Source: Candidatus Pacearchaeota archaeon (lineage in GTDB: Archaea; Nanobdellota; Nanobdellia; Pacearchaeales; GW2011-AR1). From it: a stretch of DNA of 14,381 bases. The DNA is taken from NCBI GenBank assembly GCA_026395775.1, contig JAPLYA010000047.1:1-14381 (forward strand), read 5' to 3'. The notes under the pieces were generated by a model that did no database searches, was not told where the DNA came from, and worked only from the letters and a program-made list of their open reading frames with translations. How positions within the stretch are numbered: the stretch's first letter is position 1; each line of letters opens with the position of its first letter. Below are positions 6,570 to 12,714 of the stretch, piece after piece. The position numbers and the translations under genes were made by a program.

Positions 6570-7373
6570 TTGGGATTGGGAGTTCATGGGATTAGTGAAG
6601 AACAAAAAAGAGAAATTGGAAGGAAAACAGGAAGAAGGACAAAAGAACTAGGGATTGGTATTTTTGGGCTTAGTGAAGAACAAAGGAGTGAAGCTGGAAG
6701 AAAAGGTGGGAGAAGAGTAGTAGAACTCGGTTTGGGCATTTGGGGATTTAGTGAAGAGCAAAAAATAAAAAACTGCAAAAAAGGCGGGATAAAAGCAGCA
6801 GAATCAAATATGAATGTTCTCTATAACGGGAATTGCTATCATTCTGCATCAGAAGCTGCAGTTGCTCATTTATTTGAAAGGTATATTCCTAGATGGAAAG
6901 TCAAAAGAAATGAGACATGGCAAGTTAGAAATAGAGGGATTGACAATGGGGGGATTGATTTTTTAATTCCTGATTGCGGATTTGTGGAGTTTCACCCCCC
7001 AAGAGCTTTCTACGGAAAAAGTAAAAAGAATAGGGGCCATGGAGATTTTAGAAATTATGGGGAATATGAAAAATTTAAAGAAATTAAAGGAAGAATTAGA
7101 GAATGCCATGGGGAAGATAGAGCTAGAGAATTTGATAAAAGAATAAAAAGATTAATCGCGCAGAGATATGCAGAGTCAAGAAGAAACTCCATTGATAATT
7201 CTGAATACAGAAGGACACCATTAGTTTATTGCAGAAATGCAGAAGATGTTTATGATAAAGTGATTAGTACATATGGTAAAAATATCCCTTCAAAAGAAGA
7301 TTTTTCACGCGAGTTCAGAAGAGTTCTTTCTAAGATAAAAAATAATCAAAAATCAACAGCAGAGACAGCATAA
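6570..7373 (+). CDS. 5'-truncated repeat protein with nuclease-like domain (homing-endonuclease type)
   Basis: The annotated frame opens with three exact-length 26-residue repeats of the form LGxGxxGxSEEQxxxxGRKxGRRxxE (residues 1-78). Such basic repeats accompany mobile nucleases as DNA-contact modules. A compact domain follows: YNGNCYHSASEAAVAHLFE, then GGIDFLIPDCGFVEFHPPR (D130, E140, H142). The D...ExH spacing recalls PD-(D/E)xK nucleases, though the expected lysine is replaced by His. The C-terminus is basic and helical. The start is doubtful: TTG at 6570 is simply the first leucine of a repeat. The frame stays open to 6480, encoding more repeat-like sequence (ENGRKYGSIGGIKGGRISAD), so the 5' end is probably lost. 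Likely a decayed mobile nuclease, not a host gene. Confidence 0.6.
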   Translation: MGLGVHGISEEQKREIGRKTGRRTKELGIGIFGLSEEQRSEAGRKGGRRVVELGLGIWGFSEEQKIKNCKKGGIKAAESNMNVLYNGNCYHSASEAAVAHLFERYIPRWKVKRNETWQVRNRGIDNGGIDFLIPDCGFVEFHPPRAFYGKSKKNRGHGDFRNYGEYEKFKEIKGRIRECHGEDRAREFDKRIKRLIAQRYAESRRNSIDNSEYRRTPLVYCRNAEDVYDKVISTYGKNIPSKEDFSREFRRVLSKIKNNQKSTAETA

Positions 7374-7390
7374 ACTCCAACACCCCAAAT

Positions 7391-7399
7391 CTTAAATAT
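7391..7399 (+). promoter_or_regulatory. TATA-like box of tRNA-Gly
   Basis: CTTAAATAT centred 27 nt before the tRNA 5' end. Confidence 0.5.
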
Positions 7400-7421
7400 C
7401 TCGAATTCTAGAAAAGAATAA

Positions 7422-7492
7422 GCAGCTTTAGTTTATCGGTAGAATGAAACCTTCCCAAGGTTTAGAGCCGGGTTCAATTCCCGGAAGCTGCA
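7422..7492 (+). tRNA. tRNA-Gly (anticodon CCC)
   Basis: Perfect 7-bp acceptor stem GCAGCUU/AAGCUGC. D stem GUUU/GAAU. Anticodon stem AAACC/GGUUU has loop UUCCCAA, with CCC at 7454-7456. The variable loop is AGAG. T stem CCGGG/CCCGG has loop UUCAAUU; discriminator A. CCA is not encoded and no intron is visible. It reads GGG glycine codons. A TATA-like box lies 27 nt upstream and a T-run follows. Confidence 0.94.
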
Positions 7493-7503
7493 TTTTTTAT
7501 TTT
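7493..7503 (+). terminator. T-run terminator after tRNA-Gly
   Basis: TTTTTTATTTT immediately follows the discriminator base, the usual oligo-T form of archaeal termination. Confidence 0.55.
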
Positions 7504-7574
7504 AAGAGTTAAAACAAAAACTCTTTCTCGCCTCAAAGGTAATTGTGTTGGTTGTTTAATTATTCCAGCGCTCG

Positions 7575-7622
7575 CACAATTTTCAGGTATACAAAAGCAT
7601 CGGCTTAGTTATTATCTCTCAA
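7575..7622 (+). repeat. Intergenic TATAC/TCTCA element, copy 2
   Basis: CACAATTT, TATAC at +13 (7588) and TCTCA at +29 from it (7617-7621), with mini-hairpin AAGC-ATCG-GCTT (7595-7606). Nearly identical to copy 1 over the run TATACAAAAGCATCGGCTTA. It lies between tRNA-Gly and the MFS gene. Confidence 0.75.
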
Positions 7623-7640
7623 AGATAAATTCTTAGGTAA

Positions 7641-7650
7641 AAATTTATTA
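7641..7650 (+). promoter_or_regulatory. TATA-like box of the MFS gene
   Basis: AAATTTATTA centred 27 nt before the ATG at 7673; it predicts a leaderless mRNA. Confidence 0.45.
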
Positions 7651-7672
7651 AGCTAATTTTCTAGTTAGATAA

Positions 7673-9058
7673 ATGAAAAAAGAGACTGAACAGAAGTTAA
7701 AAGAAGCAACACTCAAATTAAGTGTAAAAGAAGGAGGAGCAGCAAGCATAATGTCAGGCTTAACAGACAGCTACATAACCCCTTTTGCCCTAACTCTGAA
7801 TGCAAACAATGCCCAAATTGGTTTTCTCAGCAGTTTTGCTTCTCTGCTTGCTCCAATATCCCAGATTCTGGGCTCAAGATTAATGGAAAAATATTCAAGA
7901 AAAAAAATAATTACAATAGGAGTAACTCTCCATGCCCTCATGCTCCTTCCATTTGTAATTTTAGCTTTATTCTTCTGGAAAAATTTATTTTCAACTCATC
8001 TGGCAACAGTTCTAATTGTGTTCTATTCCTTATATGCCGTTTTTGGAGCAATTGCAGGTCCAGCCTGGTTTTCATTATTAGGAGATATTGTTCCTGAAGA
8101 AATTAGAGGGAAGTATTTTGGCAGAAGAAATAAAATTTGCGGGGCAATTGCTTTAATTTCTTCATTTGTAGCAGCATTTATTCTAGATTTTTTCAAAACA
8201 AAGGGCTTCGTTCTTTTGGGCTTCTCGGTTTTATTTTTAATTGCTTGTATAGCTAGATTAATTTCAGCTTCTTTATTCAAAAAACATTATGAGCCTAGAT
8301 TCAAGCTGAAAAAAGATTATTATTTTTCAATATGGCAGTTTATAAAAAAAGCTCCAAGCAACAATTTTGGAAAATTTGTGCTATTCGCAAGTTTAATGCA
8401 ACTTGCTGTAAATATTGGAGGAATCTTCTTCTCTGTTTACATGCTTAAAGAGCTTAAGTTCAGCTATCTAGTATTTATGCTTGTGAATTTATCAGCAGCA
8501 CTTGTCTCTTTGATTTTTATGCCCATTTGGGGCAAGTTTTCAGATAAATATGGAAATAGAAGACTGCTGAAAATAGGTACAATTTTGATAGCAATTTTTC
8601 CAATCTTCTGGACTCTAAACTCCTCACCGATCTACTTAATTCTTGTGCCTCAGATAATTTCGGGATTGGGCTGGGCTGCTTTTAATCTCGGCACAAGCAA
8701 CTTTATCTACGATTCTGTCTCTGTTCCAAGAAGAGGAATTTGTGTAGCTTATTTCAATGTTCTAGCAGGTCTAGGAATATTTATAGGCGCAATACTTGGC
8801 GGATTTTTAGCTCAATATTTAGAAATAAGCTTTATGAGTATCTATTTATTCCTGTTCTTGCTATCTGCATTAGTGAGGATTCTAGTTTCTTTAATATTTT
8901 TTAGGTTTATTAAAGAGGTTAAGCCTGTTAAAAATCCTAAAAACATTTTAAGTTACATAACAGAGCCCTTATCAGGAATAATGACAGAAACAAAACATGA
9001 TATAAAAGGCCTGGGACATTTAGAAACAAATCTAGTAAAATCAAAAAACTCTGATTAA
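7673..9058 (+). CDS. Major facilitator superfamily permease
   Basis: A 461-residue polytopic membrane protein with about twelve hydrophobic helices. The N-terminal half includes AQIGFLSSFASLLAPISQILGSRLMEKYSRKKI, where the loop RLMEKYSRKK is MFS motif A. The second half carries the matching loop WGKFSDKYGNRRLL. EEIRGKYFGRRN, between the fourth and fifth helices, is also typical. The N-terminal 25 residues and the last 45 are charged and cytoplasmic. The substrate cannot be read from sequence; an exporter or a nutrient importer is equally possible. It has its own TATA-like box. It converges with the endonuclease V homologue, with element copy 3 between them. No partner gene is adjacent. Confidence 0.9.
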   Translation: MKKETEQKLKEATLKLSVKEGGAASIMSGLTDSYITPFALTLNANNAQIGFLSSFASLLAPISQILGSRLMEKYSRKKIITIGVTLHALMLLPFVILALFFWKNLFSTHLATVLIVFYSLYAVFGAIAGPAWFSLLGDIVPEEIRGKYFGRRNKICGAIALISSFVAAFILDFFKTKGFVLLGFSVLFLIACIARLISASLFKKHYEPRFKLKKDYYFSIWQFIKKAPSNNFGKFVLFASLMQLAVNIGGIFFSVYMLKELKFSYLVFMLVNLSAALVSLIFMPIWGKFSDKYGNRRLLKIGTILIAIFPIFWTLNSSPIYLILVPQIISGLGWAAFNLGTSNFIYDSVSVPRRGICVAYFNVLAGLGIFIGAILGGFLAQYLEISFMSIYLFLFLLSALVRILVSLIFFRFIKEVKPVKNPKNILSYITEPLSGIMTETKHDIKGLGHLETNLVKSKNSD

Positions 9059-9125
9059 ATAGGTAAAAATAATTTGCAGTTAGGTGATAGATTTTCAAAA
9101 ATTTGGAAACAATTACCCAACTAAA

Positions 9126-9171
9126 CACAATTAAAACATATACAAAGCGAAGCTTATCTTTTAATTCTCAA
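9126..9171 (+). repeat. Intergenic TATAC/TCTCA element, copy 3
   Basis: CACAATTA, TATAC at +13 (9139), TCTCA at +27 (9166-9170). The mini-hairpin is AAGC-GAA-GCTT (9145-9155): the stem is preserved while the loop differs. CAATTACCC at 9110-9118 precedes it. It lies between convergent MFS and endonuclease V genes. Confidence 0.7.
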
Positions 9172-9184
9172 TTAAACCCTATTC

Positions 9185-9883
9185 TTAATTCAAATAAAGC
9201 TCTTTCATAATTTCCTTTGCATATTTTCTAGCTAATCTTAAAACTTCAGGAATCTTATGCCCCTCTTGAATATTATTTTTAGCAAGCATAAAAGCAGATT
9301 CAACTGAAATCATGCTTCCAGGAGAAATAAAAATAGGATTGGCTCCCTCTTTAACTTTCAAAACCTTTCCTGCTTTCTTTTCATTAAAAATAATGTCTTC
9401 TCCTTGAATTTGCCCAACAATCAAAGAATCAGCAACTCCTATTGTAGGAATTCCAGAAGCAAGTGAAAAATGGCTTGCTATCCCCAACCCATTTGGATGA
9501 ATAACTCCATGCCCACGAACAAAAATAACATCTGGTTTTTCATCAAGTTTGTTGAAAGCCTGCATCATATTAGGCAACTCACGATAAGCTCTCAAACCAG
9601 GAATATAAGGAAATCTTATTTTGTCTTCAAAATATTCCTGCTCAACAATCTCTCCATCAACCATAACAACGATTGCCGAAATTATCTTATTTTTGAAGAA
9701 AATATTTTCAATTCCGGCTATTCTATCAGCAAGATAAAAATCAATAGAATTTTTCAAAACAATATTTTTAGCCAGTTTCTTCTGCTCTTCCTCAAGCTTC
9801 TCGATATTAATATTGTATTTCCTAGCTTTCTCTTCAGGACTTTCTTCTATAACCCCCTCTGCAACCTCTTTTTCTTCACCCAT
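9185..9883 (-). CDS. Endonuclease V homologue lacking most catalytic residues
   Basis: Active EndoV (nfi) cleaves DNA or RNA one base 3' of inosine. This 232-residue protein has the family's core: AGIENIF, the FPYIPGLRAYREL wedge region, RGHGVIHPNGLGIASHFSL and IPTIGVADSL. However, positions that are catalytic in characterised EndoV are changed. The first Asp (AGVD) is E59, the Asp of DGHG is R123, the Lys of GVAK is D152 and the C-terminal His (RLAH) is R219. Only the Glu of the YRE motif (E102) remains. The first ~35 residues are an acidic, helical extension. It therefore probably binds nucleic acid or protein without cutting, or has a changed chemistry. Alignment is by eye. The reading frame is intact, which argues against simple decay. 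Confidence 0.8.
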   Translation of the reverse strand: MGEEKEVAEGVIEESPEEKARKYNINIEKLEEEQKKLAKNIVLKNSIDFYLADRIAGIENIFFKNKIISAIVVMVDGEIVEQEYFEDKIRFPYIPGLRAYRELPNMMQAFNKLDEKPDVIFVRGHGVIHPNGLGIASHFSLASGIPTIGVADSLIVGQIQGEDIIFNEKKAGKVLKVKEGANPIFISPGSMISVESAFMLAKNNIQEGHKIPEVLRLARKYAKEIMKELYLN

Positions 9884-9972
9884 GATAAGAATAGGAAAAC
9901 TATGTTAAAAAAGGTTTCTAAATTATTTTAGAAGTAAAAAGAAAACTATCTCAGTAAACAAGTAGTGAGTGC

Positions 9973-9986
9973 AAGAAAATTCTTGT
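9973..9986. repeat. Short palindrome CAAGAA-AA-TTCTTG
   Basis: A perfect 6-bp stem in the divergent gap between the EndoV-like and zinc-ribbon genes. CAAGAAAATT here can also pair with AATTTTCTTG of the hairpin at 10031-10040, so alternative folds are possible. Confidence 0.45.
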
Positions 9987-10005
9987 TAAATAGAGAATTT
10001 TCGGC

Positions 10006-10042
10006 ACAGAAAATTGCGAACATTATGAGCAATTTTCTTGTG
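10006..10042. repeat. Hairpin related to one in the 10962-11247 structured block
   Basis: CACA-GAAAATTGC pairs with GCAATTTTC-T-TGTG: 13 bp with one bulged T (10038). The hairpin at 11144-11186 has the same arms and the same bulge but a different loop. Confidence 0.65.
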
Positions 10043-10078
10043 TTCAAAAGTTAAGAAAACAATTACCCAAACCAAGAA

Positions 10079-10123
10079 CTCAGTTAAAAAGTATACAAAA
10101 CAGCAGTTAGTTATTAACTCTCA
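10079..10123 (+). repeat. Intergenic TATAC/TCTCA element, copy 4
   Basis: CTCAGTTA aligns with CACAATTA of the other copies; TATAC at +13 (10092) and TCTCA at +27 (10119-10123). The mini-hairpin is AAC-AGCA-GTT (10099-10108), one pair shorter on both arms than copies 1-2. CAATTACCC at 10060-10068 precedes it. It lies upstream of the zinc-ribbon gene. Confidence 0.7.
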
Positions 10124-10145
10124 AAAAAATTCAAGCTTCCACAAT

Positions 10146-10154
10146 CTTTTTAAA
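10146..10154 (+). promoter_or_regulatory. TATA box of the zinc-ribbon/HSP20 gene
   Basis: TTTTTAAAT centred 26 nt before the ATG at 10176; leaderless transcript expected. Confidence 0.5.
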
Positions 10155-10175
10155 TGCAGCTTATTAGATTAGATA

Positions 10176-10853
10176 ATGTTCTTCAAAAAAAGCTGCCCTA
10201 GATGTGATAGAAAAATCTCAAAAGACTTTGAATTCTGCCCAAGCTGCGGCACTAATCTTGGAAGAGAAAAAAGACAAAAAGATTTTGGCTTTCTAGGCCA
10301 GGATGACTCCATTAGCTTGCCATTTGAAACAAAAATGCCATTCCAAGGCTTATTTGATTCTTTATTAAAACAAATAGATGGCCAGTTCAAAACATTAGAT
10401 AAAGAGCTAGGCGAAGATGTGGAAAAGGCAAAAAAATCTCCTTTTGCAAGAGGAATAAGCATAAATATTTCTTCAGGAACAGGGCAAGCTCCAAAAATTC
10501 AAGTTCAAGGCTTCAGCCCAGGAATTCAAAATATGCAAATAAAAAATTTAGAACAAGCCAAGCCCCAATTAAAAAAACAGATTTCAGAAGAGCAAGCCAA
10601 AAAGCTTGCAAAACTGCCAAGACAAGAAGCTAAAACAAAAGTAAGAAGATTAAGCAATCGAGTTATATATGAGATAGATGTTCCTGGAGTATCCAGCTTA
10701 AAAGATGTGATGATAAACAAGCTTGAAAACAGCATAGAGATCAAGGCATTTTCTCAAGACAAAGTTTATGTCAAGCTTCTTCCAATAAAAATGCCCCTAG
10801 TTGGCTATAAGCTTGAAGATGAAAAACTAGTTTTAGAGTTAGCCAGTCAATAA
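10176..10853 (+). CDS. Zinc-ribbon protein with C-terminal HSP20-like domain
   Basis: The 225-residue protein opens with a four-cysteine zinc ribbon (C7-x2-C10 ... C21-x2-C24, CPRC and CPSC). A flexible glutamine- and lysine-rich middle follows (about 30-155). The C-terminal strand-rich domain (RVIYEIDVPGVSSLKDVMINKLENSIEIKAF..., about 160-225) has the alternating pattern and PG turn of alpha-crystallin/HSP20-like folds. The family suggests a chaperone or adaptor that recognises unfolded or partner proteins through the beta-sandwich. The usual C-terminal I-x-I oligomerisation motif is not seen. It has its own TATA box and no operon partner. The fold assignment is by pattern, so the zinc ribbon is surer than the HSP20 domain. 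Confidence 0.72.
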   Translation: MFFKKSCPRCDRKISKDFEFCPSCGTNLGREKRQKDFGFLGQDDSISLPFETKMPFQGLFDSLLKQIDGQFKTLDKELGEDVEKAKKSPFARGISINISSGTGQAPKIQVQGFSPGIQNMQIKNLEQAKPQLKKQISEEQAKKLAKLPRQEAKTKVRRLSNRVIYEIDVPGVSSLKDVMINKLENSIEIKAFSQDKVYVKLLPIKMPLVGYKLEDEKLVLELASQ

Positions 10854-10961
10854 GATTCTATTTGCTGTTAAAATTTTGGACTTCGATTAAAAAAACCTTG
10901 AACACCCGCCTTAAGTATACTAAAATTATTTATTATTTACTGATAATATCAAAAAAACAAT
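10854..10961 (+). promoter_or_regulatory. Intergenic region with a degenerate element copy and TATA-like box upstream of the structured block
   Basis: AAGTATACTAAAA (10913-10925) followed by TTATTATTTACT resembles the five-copy element without its hairpin. ATTATTTATTA (10924-10934) is a TATA-like box about 28-32 nt before the first paired base of the structured block at 10962. Confidence 0.35.
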
Positions 10962-11247
10962 GGGGCACCGCATGTCAAAAACTAATGTTTTTGAGCACTA
11001 TCAAGAACATAAATTCTTGAAGCCTTAAAAGGTGCGGTTTGTAAAGCCCCTTGTTTCCGCGAAAATCTTTTAAGGATTTTCGGGACCCTAAAAATCCTGA
11101 AGGATTTTTTTGGTTAGGATGCCAAAAGAATCAGCAGATTCTCGGGCACAGAAAATTGTGAGATTGCGAACAATTTTCTTGTGCTCAGAAAAATCTGGCG
11201 TTGCAAGGCAACGTCTACAGCCTAAAGGCTGTAGTTTATTTTTCTGA
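10962..11247 (+). ncRNA. Candidate structured RNA (multi-domain hairpin block)
   Basis: No open frame explains this stretch, yet nearly every base can pair. Domain 1 (10962-11050): GGGGC/GCCCC closes, ACCGCA/TGCGGT stacks on it, and inside are TCAAAAAC-TAAT-GTTTTTGA and TCAAGAA-N6-TTCTTGA. Domain 2 (11057-11186): CGAAAATC/GATTTTCG, AAAAATCC-TGAA-GGATTTTT, GAATC-AGCA-GATTC, and a 14-bp hairpin with one bulge. Domain 3 (11185-11247): TCAGAAAAAT/ATTTTTCTGA encloses GCGTTGC/GCAACGT and CTACAGCC-TAAA-GGCTGTAG as a three-way junction. It does not show the conserved motifs I know for RNase P or SRP RNA. A TATA-like box precedes it. Strand is inferred from that box; an array of palindromic DNA repeats is the alternative. 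Confidence 0.5.
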
Positions 11248-11336
11248 CATTAGAAGTAAAAGATAAAATTTATTTGCCACAAGAAAAATTGTCTTCATTA
11301 GTTTAAAAAATTGTTTATTCCAATAAAAACATCATA

Positions 11337-11382
11337 CACAATTACCAAGTATACAAAACATCAGTTAGTTATTATTTCTCAG
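11337..11382 (+). repeat. Intergenic TATAC/TCTCA element, copy 5
   Basis: CACAATTA, TATAC at +13 (11350), TCTCA at +27 (11377-11381). The mini-hairpin is AAC-ATCA-GTT (11357-11366), shortened on both arms like copy 4. It ends only 5 nt before the stop codon of the convergent DisA-type gene. Confidence 0.7.
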
Positions 11383-11386
11383 AAAA

Positions 11387-12430
11387 TTATAACCCCACAA
11401 CCCTGCTAGCTAAAAACTCTTTTATATTCCTAGCAAGTTTTTCTTCAATATTCCCAGCTTCAGCAATATCCTCGCTTTCTGAATACAAAACACCCTTTAT
11501 GTCCTTAAAATTATTAATCAAAAGCTCAGCCTTATCTTTACTTATCATTTTTATCAATAATCTATAGCCTAGAGGGAGAAAATTATTCTTCTCTTGTTTT
11601 GCCTGAGAACTTAGAATTTTCATTGACTGTTCCAATGTGGGGGTTTTCAAATGAGTTATCATCTCTATAACCTTATCCATATTGAAATATCTCCCATAAT
11701 CTAATTTTAAATTCGCTAGCTCGTCTCTAAAAATAGAAGTTGCAAGATTAAATCTAGTTCTAAGAGTTTCTCCATGTTTCCCAAGTTCAGCAACATAAAT
11801 CAAGCCATTTTCAGCATCTTTGAAAAATAAAATAAGCTTATTGATTATCTGAGCCAAGTCTTCAATATTCACAAGAGAAGAAACCTCCAAAGAATCAAAT
11901 CTCTTTAAGATTAAATCAAGTTCGCTTTTCTGTCTCTCTAAATTCTCAATAGCTTCTCTTGCCTTATACAATAGTTCAGTTAAATCATTTAGGATATATT
12001 TCTTATCATTATAGTAAATAGAGATAACAGAAGATTTTTCAGATACAACAAGGACTATAACTCCTAATTGCTTGGCTGTTCTTTCAGCAGCCCTGTGCTT
12101 GGTTCCAGTTTCCTTGCTTTTTATCTTGAGATCAGGAGCAAGTAACGTGTTTGCATACAGTATTTTCTTCATCTTCGAATCAATTATTATTGCTCCATCC
12201 ATCTTCGCAAGTTCAGCCATTCTCTGGGCTGTAAAGTTAGAATTTATATTAAAACCCCCTTCTGAAATATTTCTAGCACTTTCAGATAAAACAATAATAG
12301 CTCCCCTATGAGATTTTGAAATTTTCTCCAAAGCTTCCCTAGTCTCAGAACCAAAAGCAACTATCTTCAGAACTTCAGCCAAACTGTAAGAAGCTTTTTT
12401 CTCACCTATTAATGTTTTTTGCCCTTCCAT
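11387..12430 (-). CDS. disA: DisA-type diadenylate cyclase (c-di-AMP synthase)
   Basis: Makes the second messenger c-di-AMP from two ATP. The 347 residues match the DisA length and order. The DAC catalytic domain (about 1-150) has the DGA motif (D78-G79-A80) and the GT(R/K)HR motif (G109-T-K-H-R113, AAER). A long helical linker (about 150-290) follows. The C-terminus is helix-hairpin-helix-like (LLINNFKDIKGVLYSESEDIAEAG...). Two oddities: the first Arg of the RHR triad is Lys, a conservative change, and the hairpin GIG of DisA reads NIE here, so DNA-junction binding may be weakened or lost. A TATA-like box lies 28 nt upstream of the ATG, implying a leaderless mRNA. No c-di-AMP phosphodiesterase or receptor is visible nearby. 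Confidence 0.9.
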   Translation of the reverse strand: MEGQKTLIGEKKASYSLAEVLKIVAFGSETREALEKISKSHRGAIIVLSESARNISEGGFNINSNFTAQRMAELAKMDGAIIIDSKMKKILYANTLLAPDLKIKSKETGTKHRAAERTAKQLGVIVLVVSEKSSVISIYYNDKKYILNDLTELLYKAREAIENLERQKSELDLILKRFDSLEVSSLVNIEDLAQIINKLILFFKDAENGLIYVAELGKHGETLRTRFNLATSIFRDELANLKLDYGRYFNMDKVIEMITHLKTPTLEQSMKILSSQAKQEKNNFLPLGYRLLIKMISKDKAELLINNFKDIKGVLYSESEDIAEAGNIEEKLARNIKEFLASRVVGL

Positions 12431-12453
12431 CTCTATATCTCTTATAAGCCCCG

Positions 12454-12463
12454 TTATAAATAT
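12454..12463 (-). promoter_or_regulatory. TATA box of disA
   Basis: Minus-strand ATATTTATAA centred 28 nt before the ATG at 12430. Confidence 0.5.
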
Positions 12464-12633
12464 TTTGTTATCATTTACTAGTATAAGTATTATGATTTAT
12501 TATAGAATTATTTGGTAAAAATAAGCTATATCATTAGACAAGTGGTGGGTTTTTATTGTTTATTTAAATAACTAATACAATTTTATTAATGTATCAAAAA
12601 TTCTAGTAAATTACTAAAATAGATATCGGCGAG

Positions 12634-12714
12634 ATGTTTGAGCATGAGGAAAACACCGAACTAGTATCCCGAGCCAGTCAGGGCGAGCTATTTACCAAGA
12701 TAATAAAGAATTAG
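12634..12714 (+). other. Possible 26-residue ORF or small RNA, GC-richer island
   Basis: Between the divergent disA upstream region and the 3' end of the next gene is a stretch less AT-rich than its flanks. It can encode MFEHEENTELVSRASQGELF plus six residues, with a TAG at 12712-12714 that abuts the TAG of the opposite-strand gene (TAGCTA). It can also fold: TCGG...CCGA outside TGTTT/AAACA (12626-12659). No ribosome-binding site is seen. It could be a gene remnant, a short peptide gene or a small RNA; I cannot decide. Confidence 0.25.

Noticed and set aside
9470..9931. 153-residue + strand frame opposite the EndoV homologue
   Set aside because: Antisense shadow with low-complexity Ile/Asn/Phe composition; the EndoV motifs are on the minus strand.
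10962..11247. RNase P RNA or SRP RNA
   Set aside because: The expected conserved core motifs (P4 region of RNase P; helix 8 of SRP RNA) are not visible.
1624..11382. Reading the five repeated elements as integron attC sites because of AAC...GTT arms
   Set aside because: The genes between copies are core-type and in both orientations, no integrase is seen, and the elements are too short with no long imperfect palindrome.
1624..11382. Reading the elements as a dispersed CRISPR array
   Set aside because: Spacing is kilobases and contains genes; no regular spacers or cas genes are present.
1624..11382. Elements as simple transcription terminators
   Set aside because: Copy 4 lies between divergent genes and copy 2 between two same-strand genes, so position does not fit termination, and the stem is only 3-4 bp.
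12072..12311. Hydrophobic + strand frame inside disA
   Set aside because: Antisense of the conserved DAC catalytic domain.
12638..12700. C/D box sRNA near the GC-richer island
   Set aside because: No clear RUGAUGA and CUGA box pair is present.
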